NCBI GenBank assembly: GCA_018261895.1
Contig: JAGTRT010000014.1
Coordinates: 1-56,904, forward strand
Direction: 5' to 3'
Origin: Pseudomonadota bacterium
Lineage (GTDB): Bacteria > Pseudomonadota > Gammaproteobacteria > Burkholderiales > Rhodocyclaceae
Length of the DNA stretch: 56,904 nt
In this document: piece after piece, positions 24,489-34,298 of the stretch
Layout of the letters: the number at the start of each line of letters is the position of its first letter
How positions within the stretch are numbered: the stretch's first letter is position 1
Notes under the pieces: generated by a model
What the model saw: the letters and a program-made list of their open reading frames with translations, nothing else
Told to the model about the DNA's origin: nothing
Databases searched by the model: none
Program-made: the position numbers and the translations under genes

Positions 24489-25874
24489 TCAGGTGATGGG
24501 CGGCAGGACTTTGCCGGGATTCAGGATGTTGTTCGGGTCCAGCGCCTGCTTGAGGGCGCGCATCACCTCGACGGCCACGTCGCCGTGTTCAAGGCGCAGG
24601 TATTTGCGTTTGCCCAGACCAATGCCGTGTTCGCCGGTACAGGTGCCCTCCATGGCAATGGCCCGTTCAACGACGCGCTGGCTGATCCATGCCGCTTCCT
24701 TCATGTCCTGCTCGGTGTCGACCAGAACGACGAGATGGAAATTGCCATCGCCGACATGCCCGAACAGGGCAATCGGAATGCCGACCTGGGCAATGTCCTC
24801 GTTGGTCGCCGCGATGCACTCGGCGAGGCGGGAAATCGGGACGCAGACATCGGTCGGGAAACAGCGGCAACCCGGCTTCAGTTGCAGGCAGGCGAAATAG
24901 GCATCGTGGCGGGCCTGCCACAGCCGGCTGCGATCTTCCGGTCGGGCCGCCCACTCGAAGTGCGTGCCACCGAGGTCGTCGGCGATGGCCTGGACGGTCT
25001 GCGCCTGCTCCTCGACCGAGGCCGGGCTACCGTGGAATTCGAAAAACAGCGTCGGCGCCTCGGCCAGCGTCGTCTTGCTGAACAGGTTGATGGCCTTCAG
25101 CGAGAGCGCGTCGAGCAGTTCGATGCGCGCCACCGGCACGCCGAGCTGGATGGTCTGGATGACCGCCTGCACGGCTGAATCGATGTCGGGAAAGGTGCAC
25201 ACGGCGGCCGAAATCGCTTCGGGGATCGGGTAGAGCTTGACCGTCAGTTCGGCCATGATGCCGAGCGTGCCTTCGGAGCCGACGAGCAGGCGGGTCAGGT
25301 CGTAGCCGGCCGACGACTTGCGGGCGCGGCCGCCGGTTTTCAGGATGCGGCCATCGGCCAGTACGGTCGTGGTGGCCATCACGTTGTCGCGCATGGTGCC
25401 ATAGCGCACGGCGTTGGTGCCCGAGGCGCGGGTGGCCGCCATGCCGCCCAGGGTCGCGTCGGCGCCGGGGTCGATGGGGAAGAACAGGCCGGTGCCTTTC
25501 AGCGCGTCGTTCAGTTGCTTGCGGGTTACGCCGGCTTGCACGGTGGCATCGCCATCCTCGGCGTGGATGGCCAGAATCCGGTTCATTCCGGAGAGATCGA
25601 GCGAAATGCCGCCGGCCGAGGCCAGTACATGCCCTTCGACCGAACTGCCGACGCCGTAGGGTATGACCGGCACGCCATGTTCGGCACAGAGCGCCACGGT
25701 CAGGGCGATTTCTTCAGTGTTTTCGGCAAAGACGACGCCACCCGGGGGCATGGGCTGATGGACGGATTCATCGCGCCCGTGGTGCAGTCGGGTCGATTCC
25801 CCCTGGGAGAATCGCTGCTGGAAATGTTGCGCAAGTGCTTGCCGGAGGGTGTCCGGTATGGATTCAGTCGTCAC
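24489..25874 (-). CDS. FAD-linked D-2-hydroxyacid dehydrogenase, D-lactate dehydrogenase (cytochrome) type
   Basis: This 461-residue flavoenzyme of the GlcD/LDHD family oxidises D-lactate or a related D-2-hydroxy acid and passes electrons to a cytochrome or quinone. The FAD-binding PCMH region is clear: [40 protein letters not shown] and [20 protein letters not shown]. The C-terminal cap contains [11 protein letters not shown] and [15 protein letters not shown] with the catalytic/metal histidines. It overlaps the upstream acyltransferase-PilZ gene by 4 bp (ATGA). D-lactate is the likeliest substrate. Confidence 0.9.
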   Translation of the reverse strand: MTTESIPDTLRQALAQHFQQRFSQGESTRLHHGRDESVHQPMPPGGVVFAENTEEIALTVALCAEHGVPVIPYGVGSSVEGHVLASAGGISLDLSGMNRILAIHAEDGDATVQAGVTRKQLNDALKGTGLFFPIDPGADATLGGMAATRASGTNAVRYGTMRDNVMATTTVLADGRILKTGGRARKSSAGYDLTRLLVGSEGTLGIMAELTVKLYPIPEAISAAVCTFPDIDSAVQAVIQTIQLGVPVARIELLDALSLKAINLFSKTTLAEAPTLFFEFHGSPASVEEQAQTVQAIADDLGGTHFEWAARPEDRSRLWQARHDAYFACLQLKPGCRCFPTDVCVPISRLAECIAATNEDIAQVGIPIALFGHVGDGNFHLVVLVDTEQDMKEAAWISQRVVERAIAMEGTCTGEHGIGLGKRKYLRLEHGDVAVEVMRALKQALDPNNILNPGKVLPPIT

Positions 25875-27172
25875 GGCAAAAAGCGGGTGGCCTGGTCAAG
25901 GTCGGTGTGCGTGTGCCCTTCATAGAGCGCGGTGACGAACTTGCGCCAGACCAGATCCGGCTCGCCGATGCGGAAGCCGCAGAAGTGCTGGTCGTCGACC
26001 TCTTCCTCGCGCGCCACCTGCACGGTGAGGCGCGATATTTCGTGCAGGCCGAGCTGGACGGTTGCGTTGAGCCAGACATCGCGCGGCACTTCGCTCGGGA
26101 TTCGGGCCCGGAAGCCATAGCGCGACACTTCGTTGATTTCGACATTGATCGGTTTGTCGAACATCGCCGTCTTGTTGTTGATGCGCGCCGGGCATTTGAC
26201 GGAAAAGCGCCGATGCTGGCGCATCTGGCCGACGACCCCGGTATCCGGCACGGCGGGCAGGATGTCGCGATATTCGGGCAGGTCGTAGATCAGATGGAGC
26301 AGGGCTTTCTTGCGGTCGCTCAGTTCGGCGAAAACGTTCGTCTTCTTGTTGAAGAAGTAGTCGATCAGGTCGGGCGTCAGCACCGGGTCGTTGGTGGTGA
26401 AGAAGCGCCGATGCGGGATCTGGATGTTGGGCAGCCGCGTCTCGATGAAGTAGTGGTAGAGATTGCGGTTGGTCGATTTGCCGGCATAGGCCTTGCGCAT
26501 GGTTTCCGGTGCGTGCTTGAGGTCAAGCGTGGCGCCGACGGCCGGCGCGCCGTTGACGAAGTCGTAGTTCTCGACGACGTTGGCGGTCAGTCGCTTGAAG
26601 AAGAGCAGCGACTCATACATCTCGATGTGGCGCGGATTGACGGCGATGACGAGGTGGCGCGTGTCGAAGAAGGTGGTGCAGTACTCATACATGAACTTCA
26701 TGAGCGGGAAGAGGATGGTTCCCCCGGTCCGCCGGAAGCGTGGATGCACGGCGAGCGCTGAGACCTCGGCGATATTGCCTTCCTTTTCGCGAACCCCGGT
26801 CAGGTCGAAAATGCGTTGCAGCGGAAAACCGATGGCGCTTTCGCGGATCAGCGAAAGCGTTCCGACGACCTGGTCATCGAACTTTGCACACAGGGTCGTG
26901 GTGGTGGGTAGCGCGTGGTAAATTGTCACGCGCATGCCGGATGGGTCCGGGGTCATGAAACCGCTGGTCACGTAGGCGTCATGGAGCAGCTTGAAGCAGG
27001 CTTCGAGTTCCTCGCGGGTTTCGGCGATTTTCAAAACCAGGCGTTTATTGGGTTCCGGGTCGCAATCGACGAAGGAGCGATAAACGTTATGACGACTTTT
27101 TTCCGGCAGCATCGCGAAAATCTTGCGAGCAGTCTGGCTGAAATAGAAGCGCAAACGGGCTAAAGCCGGCAT
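25871..27172 (-). CDS. FeeM-like N-acyltransferase fused to a PilZ c-di-GMP-binding domain
   Basis: This protein has about 433 residues. Residues about 45-200 look like the N-acyl amino acid synthase (FeeM)/GNAT-related fold: ETREELEACFKLLHDAYV, the acetyltransferase-like core IAEVSALAVHPRFRRTGG and AVNPRHIEMYESLLFFKRL. Residues about 325-430 form a PilZ domain with RQHRR (RxxxR) and NEVSRYG (N/DxSxxG), so c-di-GMP binding is predicted. A GTG at 27181 is an alternative start. The gene leads the operon with the hydroxyacid dehydrogenase and the sensor kinase. The acyl substrate is unknown. Confidence 0.82.
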   Translation of the reverse strand: MPALARLRFYFSQTARKIFAMLPEKSRHNVYRSFVDCDPEPNKRLVLKIAETREELEACFKLLHDAYVTSGFMTPDPSGMRVTIYHALPTTTTLCAKFDDQVVGTLSLIRESAIGFPLQRIFDLTGVREKEGNIAEVSALAVHPRFRRTGGTILFPLMKFMYEYCTTFFDTRHLVIAVNPRHIEMYESLLFFKRLTANVVENYDFVNGAPAVGATLDLKHAPETMRKAYAGKSTNRNLYHYFIETRLPNIQIPHRRFFTTNDPVLTPDLIDYFFNKKTNVFAELSDRKKALLHLIYDLPEYRDILPAVPDTGVVGQMRQHRRFSVKCPARINNKTAMFDKPINVEINEVSRYGFRARIPSEVPRDVWLNATVQLGLHEISRLTVQVAREEEVDDQHFCGFRIGEPDLVWRKFVTALYEGHTHTDLDQATRFLP

Positions 27173-27292
27173 CAAGCACACTCAAGGGTAAAACTACGCG
27201 TTTATCATAGCACCTTATGATTGACATGAATCAGGTGCCTCTGGACAATCGAAGCATACCCATTTTTCCCCCAGAGATCAGGAGAATCATCG

Positions 27293-28675
27293 ATGCAAGC
27301 GAAGCTTTCTGTAGTTGCCCTCTCCGTTGCTGCCGTCTTTACGCTGTCTGCCTGCGGCCAGAAGGAAGAACCCAAACCCGCGGCGGCACCTGCCCCGGCT
27401 GCCAAGCCGGAAGTGGTCGTCAAGCTGGGCCATGTGGCGCCGATGACCGGCCCTCAGGCGCACCTGGGCAAGGACAATGAAAACGGCGCCGTGCTGGCCG
27501 TCGAGGAGCTGAACGCCAAGGGCCTGGAAATTGGTGGCGCCACGGTCAAGTTCCAGCTGATCAACGAGGACGATGGGGCCGATCCGAAGCAGGGCGCCAT
27601 CGTTGCCCAGAAGCTGGTCGACGCCAAGGTCAATGGCGTGATCGGTCACCTGAATTCCGGAACGACGATTCCGGCATCCAAACTGTATGCCGATGCGGGC
27701 ATCCCGCAGATTTCCGGCTCGGCGACCAATCCGAAATACACGCAGCAGGGTTTCGCCACCGCGTTCCGCGTGATGGCCAACGACGTGCAGCAGGGCAAGA
27801 GCCTGGGTGATTTCGCCGTCAAGCAGGGCATCAAGACAGTCGCTATCGTCGATGATCGCACCGCCTACGGCCAGGGCCTGGCCGACGAGTTCCGCAAGGC
27901 GGCAGAAGGCTCGGGCATCAAGGTGGTGGCTACGGAATACACCAACGACAAGGCCACCGACTTCAAGGCCATCCTGACCAAGATCAAGTCGACCAAGGCC
28001 GAGCTGGTCTTCTTCGGCGGCATGGATGCCCAAGGCGGGCCGATGGCCAAGCAGATGAAGGAGCTGGGCATCAAGGCCAAGTTCCTCGGCGGCGATGGCA
28101 TCTGTACGCCGGAGTTCATGAAGCTGGGTGGCGAGGCGACCGAGGGGCAGTTCTGCTCCCTGCCGGGCATGCCGCTGGAGAAACTGGCCAAGGGTCCGGA
28201 ATTCAAGGAGAAGTTCACCAAGAAGTTCGGCGCCGAGATCCAGTTGTATGCGCCGTATGTCTACGATGCGGTGATGGTCATGGCCGATTCGATGAAGCGT
28301 GCCGATTCGGTTGATCCGGCCAAGTTCCTGCCGGCCATTGGCAAGACCAAGTACGATGGCGTCACGGCGACCATCGAGTTCGATGCGCAGGGCGACCTGA
28401 AGGGTGGCGCGATTTCCATCTACCAATACAAGGGCGGCAAGCTCGAGTACGTCGAGACGCTGGGCGGCAGCCCGGTCGAGACGGCCAAGGCGGAAGTCAA
28501 GGAAGCCGTGGCCGAGGTGAAGGATGCGGCCAAGGCCGTGGCCGGTGCAGCGACCGCGGTGGGCAAGGAAGCGGTTGGTGAGGTCAAGGAAGCGGCCAAG
28601 GACGCCGTCAAGGCGGGTGCCGAAGCCGTCAAGAGTGCGGCCGATGCAACCAAGGCGTCGGTCGAGAAGAAGTGA
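27293..28675 (+). CDS. Branched-chain-type ABC binding lipoprotein with helical Ala/Lys/Glu tail
   Basis: This is a 460-residue binding protein of the peripla_BP_6 family. It has a lipoprotein signal ending LSAC at residue about 21, then a Pro/Ala linker, then the ligand-binding core beginning VVVKLGHVAPMTGPQAHLGK. The core ends near residue 394. The last 66 residues are a low-complexity amphipathic helix (repeats such as AEVKEAVAEVKDAAKAV) resembling LEA/apolipoprotein segments and absent from LivK/LivJ. AGGAGA precedes the ATG. It is the first gene of the second Liv operon and is followed by a strong hairpin. Confidence 0.9.
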   Translation: MQAKLSVVALSVAAVFTLSACGQKEEPKPAAAPAPAAKPEVVVKLGHVAPMTGPQAHLGKDNENGAVLAVEELNAKGLEIGGATVKFQLINEDDGADPKQGAIVAQKLVDAKVNGVIGHLNSGTTIPASKLYADAGIPQISGSATNPKYTQQGFATAFRVMANDVQQGKSLGDFAVKQGIKTVAIVDDRTAYGQGLADEFRKAAEGSGIKVVATEYTNDKATDFKAILTKIKSTKAELVFFGGMDAQGGPMAKQMKELGIKAKFLGGDGICTPEFMKLGGEATEGQFCSLPGMPLEKLAKGPEFKEKFTKKFGAEIQLYAPYVYDAVMVMADSMKRADSVDPAKFLPAIGKTKYDGVTATIEFDAQGDLKGGAISIYQYKGGKLEYVETLGGSPVETAKAEVKEAVAEVKDAAKAVAGAATAVGKEAVGEVKEAAKDAVKAGAEAVKSAADATKASVEKK

Positions 28676-28693
28676 TCGTTTAATCCGCAGCAT

Positions 28694-28721
28694 GGAAACG
28701 GCACCGCAAGGTGCCGTTTCC
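28694..28721 (+). promoter_or_regulatory. Intercistronic hairpin after the binding-protein gene
   Basis: A 12-bp perfect stem GGAAACGGCACC/GGTGCCGTTTCC with a GCAA tetraloop lies between the binding-protein stop and livH. No U-tract follows. It fits an mRNA-stabilising or attenuating structure that keeps binding protein in excess over permease, as seen in other periplasmic importer operons. Confidence 0.65.
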
Positions 28722-28746
28722 TTATGGTTCAACTGAAAAAGACTAA

Positions 28747-29670
28747 ATGGATATTTTTCTCCAGCAGATCATCAACGGCCTCGTGCAGGGCAGCATCTAC
28801 GCACTGGTCGCGCTGGGCTACACGATGGTCTACGGGATCATGGGGCTGATCAATTTCGCCCATGGCGAAGTGGTGATGATCGGCACGCTGGTGACGATCA
28901 CGGTGGCCGGTACCTTGATCAAGGCCGGCATGCCGGTGGCGCTGGCCGGGCTGGCCGGCATCATGGCGGCGGTGCTGGTGTGCATGGCGCTCGGTTGGGC
29001 GCTCGAACGGGTCGCCTACCGGCCCTTGCGCAACGCACCGCGTCTGACGCCGCTGATCACGGCCATTGGCATGTCCATTGTTTTGCAGAACGTGGCGATG
29101 ATCGTCTGGGGGCGGAACTACCTGACGTTTCCGTCCTTACTGCCCAAGGTCAATTTTGAGTGGGCGGGTGCTCACTTCACGGCGATTCAGCTAATTATCG
29201 TGCTCGTCTCGGCGGCGACCATGGGCGGGCTGTTGCTGCTCGTCTATCGCACCAAGCTCGGCATGGCCATGCGCGCCACGGCGCAGAATCCGGCCGTGGC
29301 CAGCCTCATGGGCGTCAATATCAACCGCGTCATCGCGGCGGCCTTCGTGATCGGCTCGGCGCTGGGTGCGGTGGCGGGGGTGATGGTGGGCACTTACTAC
29401 GAGATTGCGCATTACCAGATGGGCTTCATGCTCGGCCTCAAGGCTTTCACCGCGGCGGTGCTCGGCGGTATCGGCAACCTGGCCGGGGCGATGCTCGGCG
29501 GCATCCTGCTCGGCATCATCGAGGCGCTGGGGGCGGGTTACATCGGCGACCTGACCGGCGGCTTCCTCGGCAGCCATTATCAGGACATCTTTGCCTTCGT
29601 CGTGCTCATCGTCGTGCTGATGTTCAAGCCGTCCGGGCTGTTCGGCGAGAAGACGGGGGACCGGGCATGA
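28747..29670 (+). CDS. livH: Branched-chain-type ABC permease, LivH-like (second system)
   Basis: This 307-residue LivH-family permease has the typical first segment (QQIINGLVQGSIYALVALGY), about eight membrane helices and the coupling-loop stretch TKLGMAMRATAQNPAVASLM. It follows the binding-protein gene after a hairpin. The last bases overlap an ATGATG start whose 12-codon frame stops inside a copy of the 36-bp motif, so the next gene appears to use a TTG instead. Substrate specificity is not readable. Confidence 0.95.
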   Translation: MDIFLQQIINGLVQGSIYALVALGYTMVYGIMGLINFAHGEVVMIGTLVTITVAGTLIKAGMPVALAGLAGIMAAVLVCMALGWALERVAYRPLRNAPRLTPLITAIGMSIVLQNVAMIVWGRNYLTFPSLLPKVNFEWAGAHFTAIQLIIVLVSAATMGGLLLLVYRTKLGMAMRATAQNPAVASLMGVNINRVIAAAFVIGSALGAVAGVMVGTYYEIAHYQMGFMLGLKAFTAAVLGGIGNLAGAMLGGILLGIIEALGAGYIGDLTGGFLGSHYQDIFAFVVLIVVLMFKPSGLFGEKTGDRA

Positions 29671-29698
29671 TGGCGCCGCGTTTTGTCCGGGAGGGGGC

Positions 29699-29734
29699 GA
29701 TTTGAAATTTGAGCATTTTTTCCGGTCGACCGTG
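29699..29734 (+). repeat. 36-bp dispersed motif, copy 8 (start of livM)
   Basis: The core CACGGTCGACCGG has one mismatch, with tracts AAAAAA and AAATTTCAAAT (antisense reading). On + the motif begins GATTTGAAATTTG and contains both a TGA that ends the leader frame and the TTG start of livM. It encodes KFEHFFRSTV. Confidence 0.85.
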
Positions 29735-30759
29735 GGAATCGGGCTGACGGCCGTTTTGTTGCTGGCCTTGCCCTTCATTGCCGCGCTGGGTGGTCAGGCC
29801 TGGGTGCGCATCCTCGACTTCGCCATCCTCTACGTTTTCCTGGCGCTCGGCCTGAACATCGTCGTCGGGCTGGCCGGCCTGCTCGACCTTGGCTACATCG
29901 CCTTCTACGCCGTCGGGGCTTACACCTGGGCGCTGCTGGCGAGTCCTCACTTCGGATTGCACTGGCCGATCTGGGCCATCCTGCCGCTCGGCGCCGGGCT
30001 GGCCTGTTTTGCCGGCGTGGTGCTCGGTTCACCGACGCTGAAGCTGCGTGGCGACTATCTCGCCATCGTGACCCTGGGTTTCGGCGAAATTGTCCGGATC
30101 TTCATGAACAACCTGAACGCGCCGGTCAATATCACGAACGGGCCGCAGGGCATCACGCTGATCGACCCGGTCAGCTTCGGCGCCTTCAAGTTTTCGGGGA
30201 CGACGCAGATTTTCGGCTTTGCCCTGAGCGGCCCGCAGAAGTATTACTTCCTGCTCGTGGCGCTGGCCATTCTCGTCATCATCATCAACATCCGTCTGCA
30301 GAATTCGCGCATCGGGCGCGCCTGGCAGGCCATTCGCGAGGATGAAATCGCTGCCAAGGCGATCGGCATCAACACGCGCAACCTCAAGTTGCTGGCCTTC
30401 GCCATGGGCGCGAGTTTCGGCGGCGTGGCCGGTGGCATTTTCTCGGCCATGCAGGGCTTCGTGTCGCCGGAAAGCTTCTCGCTCATCGAGTCGATCATGA
30501 TCCTGGCCATGGTCGTGCTCGGCGGCATGGGCCACATTCCGGGCGTCATCCTCGGGGCCGTGCTGCTGACCGTGCTGCCGGAAGTGCTGCGTTATGGTGT
30601 CGGGCCGGTCCAGATGGCCATTTTCGGCAAGATGCTGGTCGATCCGGAAAGCCTGCGCATGCTGATTTTTGGCCTGGCACTGGTGCTCGTCATGCGTTTC
30701 AAGCCGGCCGGGTTGTGGCCGTCACCGGAACGCAAGCGCGAGCTGACGGAGGCCAAGCC

Positions 30760-30763
<4 letters not shown>
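29702..30763 (+). CDS. livM: Branched-chain-type ABC permease, LivM-like (second system)
   Basis: This 353-residue LivM-family permease has the core LGLNIVVGLAGLLDLGYIAF and the coupling-loop stretch NSRIGRAWQAIREDEIAAKA. The likely start is TTG at 29702, with GGGAGG about 8 bp upstream. The TTG and the first dozen codons are supplied by motif copy 8. A short ATG frame overlapping the livH stop ends inside the motif and may be the remnant of the original livM start. Translation ends by a 4-bp ATGA overlap with livG. Confidence 0.92.
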
Positions 30764-31513
<750 letters not shown>

Positions 31514-31521
<8 letters not shown>

Positions 31522-32218
31522 AGTAACGGGACTCCACGTCGCCTACGGCGGCATCCAGGCGGTGCGCAGCATCACCTTCCACGTCAACGAAGGCGAGACG
31601 GTGGCCCTTATCGGAGCCAACGGCGCCGGCAAGACGAGCACGCTGAAAGCCATCGCGCGGGTGCTCGATGCTGTCGGCGGCGATGTTCATTTCTGCGGCG
31701 AGAAGATCAGCAAGATCGCGCCGCACGACGTCATTCGCAAGGGCATTGCCCTCGTGCCCGAAGGTCGCGGCGTCTTTCCCCGGCTGACCGTGCTCGAAAA
31801 CCTGCACATGGGCGCATTCATCCGCGATGCGGCGGCCGATGTCGCCAAGGATCTGCAGATGGTTTACGGCTATTTCCCGCGCCTCAAGGAGCGGGAAAGC
31901 CAGTTGGCCGGCACGCTGTCCGGTGGCGAGCAACAGATGCTGGCCATCGGCCGCGCCCTGATGAGCCGCCCGAAAATGCTCCTGCTCGACGAACCGTCGA
32001 TGGGCCTGGCGCCGATCATGGTCCAGAAGATCTTCGAAGTCGTCCGCGCCGTGGCGGCCGACGGCATGACCATCCTGCTCATCGAGCAGAACGCCAAGCT
32101 GGCCCTGCAATCGAGCCAGCGCGGCTATGTCATGGAAAGCGGCGAAATCACGCTGAACGGCGAGTCGGCCATGCTGCTCGACGACCCCAAGGTGCGCGCC
32201 GCCTATCTCGGCGAATGA
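31514..32218 (+). CDS. livF: Branched-chain-type ABC ATP-binding protein, LivF-like (second system)
   Basis: This 234-residue ATPase has Walker A GANGAGKTSTLKA, signature LSGGEQQMLAIGRAL, Walker B MLLLDEPSMGLAP and switch LLIEQNAKLAL. It starts with GTG inside the end of livG, so translation is coupled. Unlike the LivF of the first operon it has no basic C-terminal tail and has the canonical length. It completes a five-gene importer. Confidence 0.95.
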
Positions 32219-32249
32219 CCTGGATGCGCGCCCTCGGCGAAACCCGGTT

Positions 32250-33101
32250 GTGAGCGTCGTTCCCTTCCAGGCCCTGGCCTGTCCGCTCGATGCCGAACCG
32301 CTCCGCCGGGAGCGCAGCAGCTGGCGCTGCGCCAGCGGCCATTGCTTCGACATCGCCGCCCAGGGTTACGCCAACCTTCTGCCCGTTCAGCAGAAACGTT
32401 CGCGCGATCCCGGCGACAGCAAGGAGATGGTCGCCGCCCGCCGGCGCTTTCTCAACGCCGGGCACTACCAGCCGATCGCCGCTGCCGTCAGTCGCTTGAC
32501 GCTGGCCGAGCGAACTCCGGGCGAGCCCCTGAGCTGTCTCGATGCCGGTTGTGGCGAGGGCTATTACCTGCGTCAGCTGGCGGCTGCGGCGGACGGGGAA
32601 AGCCTCGCCGTGCTCGGTCTCGACATCTCGAAATGGGCCGTGCAGTCGGCCGCGAAACAGGACAAGCGCGCCAACTGGGTGGTCGGCAGCAACGCGCATC
32701 TGCCGGTCTTGCCGGCGACCCTGGACCGCGTGCTCTGCCTGTTCGGTTTTCCGGTCTATGCCGAGTTCGCGCGGGTACTCAAACCCGGCGGCGAACTGCT
32801 CCAGGTCGATGCCGGGCCGGATCACCTGCGCGAATTGCGCGAAATCATCTACCCCGTGCTCAAGCCGGAACGACCGGTCGACCTGCGTGCGCCCGAGGGC
32901 TTTGCCCTGGCGGCGACGGAAACGCTGCGCTTTCCGCTCCGCATCGACGGCGCCGAGCCGATAGCCGACCTCTTGGCCATGACGCCGCATCTCTACCGGG
33001 CCACGGCCGAGGGGCGGGCGCGGGCGGCGGCGCTGACTGCCTTGGCGATGACGGTGGACGTGCGCCTGACCCGTTTCCGGCGGCTGGAACGCGCTGAATA
33101 G
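32250..33101 (+). CDS. rlmA: RlmA-like 23S rRNA (guanine-N1)-methyltransferase
   Basis: This 283-residue SAM-dependent methyltransferase is close in layout to E. coli RlmA, which methylates G745 of 23S rRNA. The family block GYANLLPVQQKRSRDPGDSK and RRRFLNAGHYQPI is very well conserved, and motif I is LDAGCGEGYYLRQLA. The N-terminal zinc site is altered: the first pair reads CPLD instead of CPLC, while the distal RCASGHCF remains, so one Cys ligand is missing. The start is GTG at 32250. It follows livF by 31 bp and is probably a separate function. Confidence 0.85.
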   Translation: MSVVPFQALACPLDAEPLRRERSSWRCASGHCFDIAAQGYANLLPVQQKRSRDPGDSKEMVAARRRFLNAGHYQPIAAAVSRLTLAERTPGEPLSCLDAGCGEGYYLRQLAAAADGESLAVLGLDISKWAVQSAAKQDKRANWVVGSNAHLPVLPATLDRVLCLFGFPVYAEFARVLKPGGELLQVDAGPDHLRELREIIYPVLKPERPVDLRAPEGFALAATETLRFPLRIDGAEPIADLLAMTPHLYRATAEGRARAAALTALAMTVDVRLTRFRRLERAE

Positions 33102-33110
33102 ATCGGGTAT

Positions 33111-33178
33111 GTCATTCCCGCGCAGGCGGGAATCCAGAAAAATCAACGAACTGGATCCCCGCTTGTGCGGGGATGACG
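33111..33178 (+). repeat. REP-like inverted repeat (GTCATTCCCGCG type)
   Basis: GTCATTCCCGCGCAGGCGGG pairs with a downstream GATCCCCGCTTGTGCGGGGA-type arm to form a double hairpin between convergent genes. It is the same class as 10171-10254. As there, a 36-bp motif copy lies close by (27 bp away). Confidence 0.75.
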
Positions 33179-33204
33179 AATTGTTTGCCGTTTCCGGTCG
33201 ATCT

Positions 33205-33240
33205 CACGGTCAACCGGAAAAAATGCCCAAAATTAAAATT
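33205..33240 (-). repeat. 36-bp dispersed motif, copy 9
   Basis: A perfect core (read on +), tract AAAAAA, spacer TGCCC and a second tract AAAATTAAAAT. It lies in the gap between the convergent rlmA-like and ferredoxin reductase genes. Confidence 0.87.
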
Positions 33241-33251
33241 TTTGTTGGCGA

Positions 33252-34265
33252 TCAGGTCGTCGAAAACGTGAAGGCGTCGGAGAAGAATTCTTCTTCCGGC
33301 AGCCCTTGCGCGACGAAATCGCGCCGCGCCGCGTCGATCATCAGCGGCGAGCCGCAGGCATAGACCTGGTAAGCGGACAGATCGGCGAAATCAGCCAGCA
33401 CCGCCTGATGCACGAAGCCGGTCCGGCCCGCCCAGTCGTCACCCGCGGCCGGCTCGGAGAGCACCGGCACGTAGCGGATGTGGGTGTGCTCGGCCGCCCA
33501 TTTTTCCGGCAGCGCGTGCTGGTACAGATCGATGCGCGCCTTGGCGCCCCAGTAGATGAACATCGGGCGCGTCATGCCCTTGGCGATGGCGTGCTCGACG
33601 ATGGATTTGACCGGCGCGAAACCCGTGCCGCCGGCGAGCAGGATGACCGGTTTGGCCGAGTCCTCGCGCAGGTAGAAGCTGCCATGCGGGCCGTTGAAGC
33701 GCAGGATGTCGCGCAGCTTGAGGGTCGAGAAAACCTGCTCGGTGAACAGGCCGCCGGGCACATGGCGGATCTGGAGTTGCAGCGGACCGTCGTCTTCCGG
33801 TGCGCTGGCCAGCGAATAGCTGCGCTTCTTGCCGTCCTTGAGCAGGAAATCGATGTACTGGCCGGCGAGGAACTGGAAGCGCTCGCTGGCCGGCAGGCGC
33901 AGGTGCATCTCGATGACGTCCGGCGCCAGCTTGTCGAGTTTTTCGATGCGCGAAGGCAGGGTCTTGACCGGAATGTCGCTGGCCAGGGCCAACTGCTTGC
34001 ATTCGATGACCAGATCGGACTGGGCCGTGGCGCAGCAATAGAGCGTCAGGCCGGCGGCCTTTTCATCCTCGGTCAGGGCATGGGCTTGCGACTTGCCGTG
34101 ATCGACCGTGCCGCTGGCGACCTTGCCCTTGCAGGCACCGCAGGCGCCATCCTTGCAGCCGTATGGAAGAATCAGTCCCTGGCGCAGGCCCGCATCGAGC
34201 AGGGTTTCGCCGGTCTCGGCCGTGAAGCTGCGGCCGCTTGGCTGGACGGTGATCTGGTAGCTCAT
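33252..34265 (-). CDS. Ferredoxin-NAD(P)H reductase, CDP-6-deoxy-delta-3,4-glucoseen reductase-like
   Basis: This 337-residue single-chain reductase has an N-terminal plant-type [2Fe-2S] domain (YGCKDGACGACKGKV plus a distal Cys in LYCCAT), an FAD domain (KRSYSLASAP) and an NAD-binding domain (LLAGGTGFAPVKSIVEHA, YACGSPLMIDAA). It resembles AscD/phenol-hydroxylase-type reductases that pass electrons from NAD(P)H to an oxygenase or another acceptor. The ATG at 34265 follows AAGGGGA. The physiological partner is not evident in the window. Confidence 0.88.
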   Translation of the reverse strand: MSYQITVQPSGRSFTAETGETLLDAGLRQGLILPYGCKDGACGACKGKVASGTVDHGKSQAHALTEDEKAAGLTLYCCATAQSDLVIECKQLALASDIPVKTLPSRIEKLDKLAPDVIEMHLRLPASERFQFLAGQYIDFLLKDGKKRSYSLASAPEDDGPLQLQIRHVPGGLFTEQVFSTLKLRDILRFNGPHGSFYLREDSAKPVILLAGGTGFAPVKSIVEHAIAKGMTRPMFIYWGAKARIDLYQHALPEKWAAEHTHIRYVPVLSEPAAGDDWAGRTGFVHQAVLADFADLSAYQVYACGSPLMIDAARRDFVAQGLPEEEFFSDAFTFSTT

Positions 34266-34298
34266 AAATTCCCCTTGGTCGTCGGCTACAATGCCGGC

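Noticed and set aside
23284..24900. Plus-strand open frame of 538 codons across the kinase and dehydrogenase genes
   Set aside because: It spans two well-supported minus-strand genes and shows no domain.
28694..28721. Hairpin after the binding-protein gene as an intrinsic terminator
   Set aside because: It lacks a U-tract and lies inside an operon whose next gene begins 26 bp later.
27287..28732. Minus-strand open frame of 481 codons opposite the second binding protein
   Set aside because: The plus strand encodes a complete lipoprotein with lipobox; the antisense frame is compositional.
33306..34298. Upstream extension of the epimerase frame
   Set aside because: It is antisense to the ferredoxin reductase; homology to SDR proteins begins only at the GTG at 34299.
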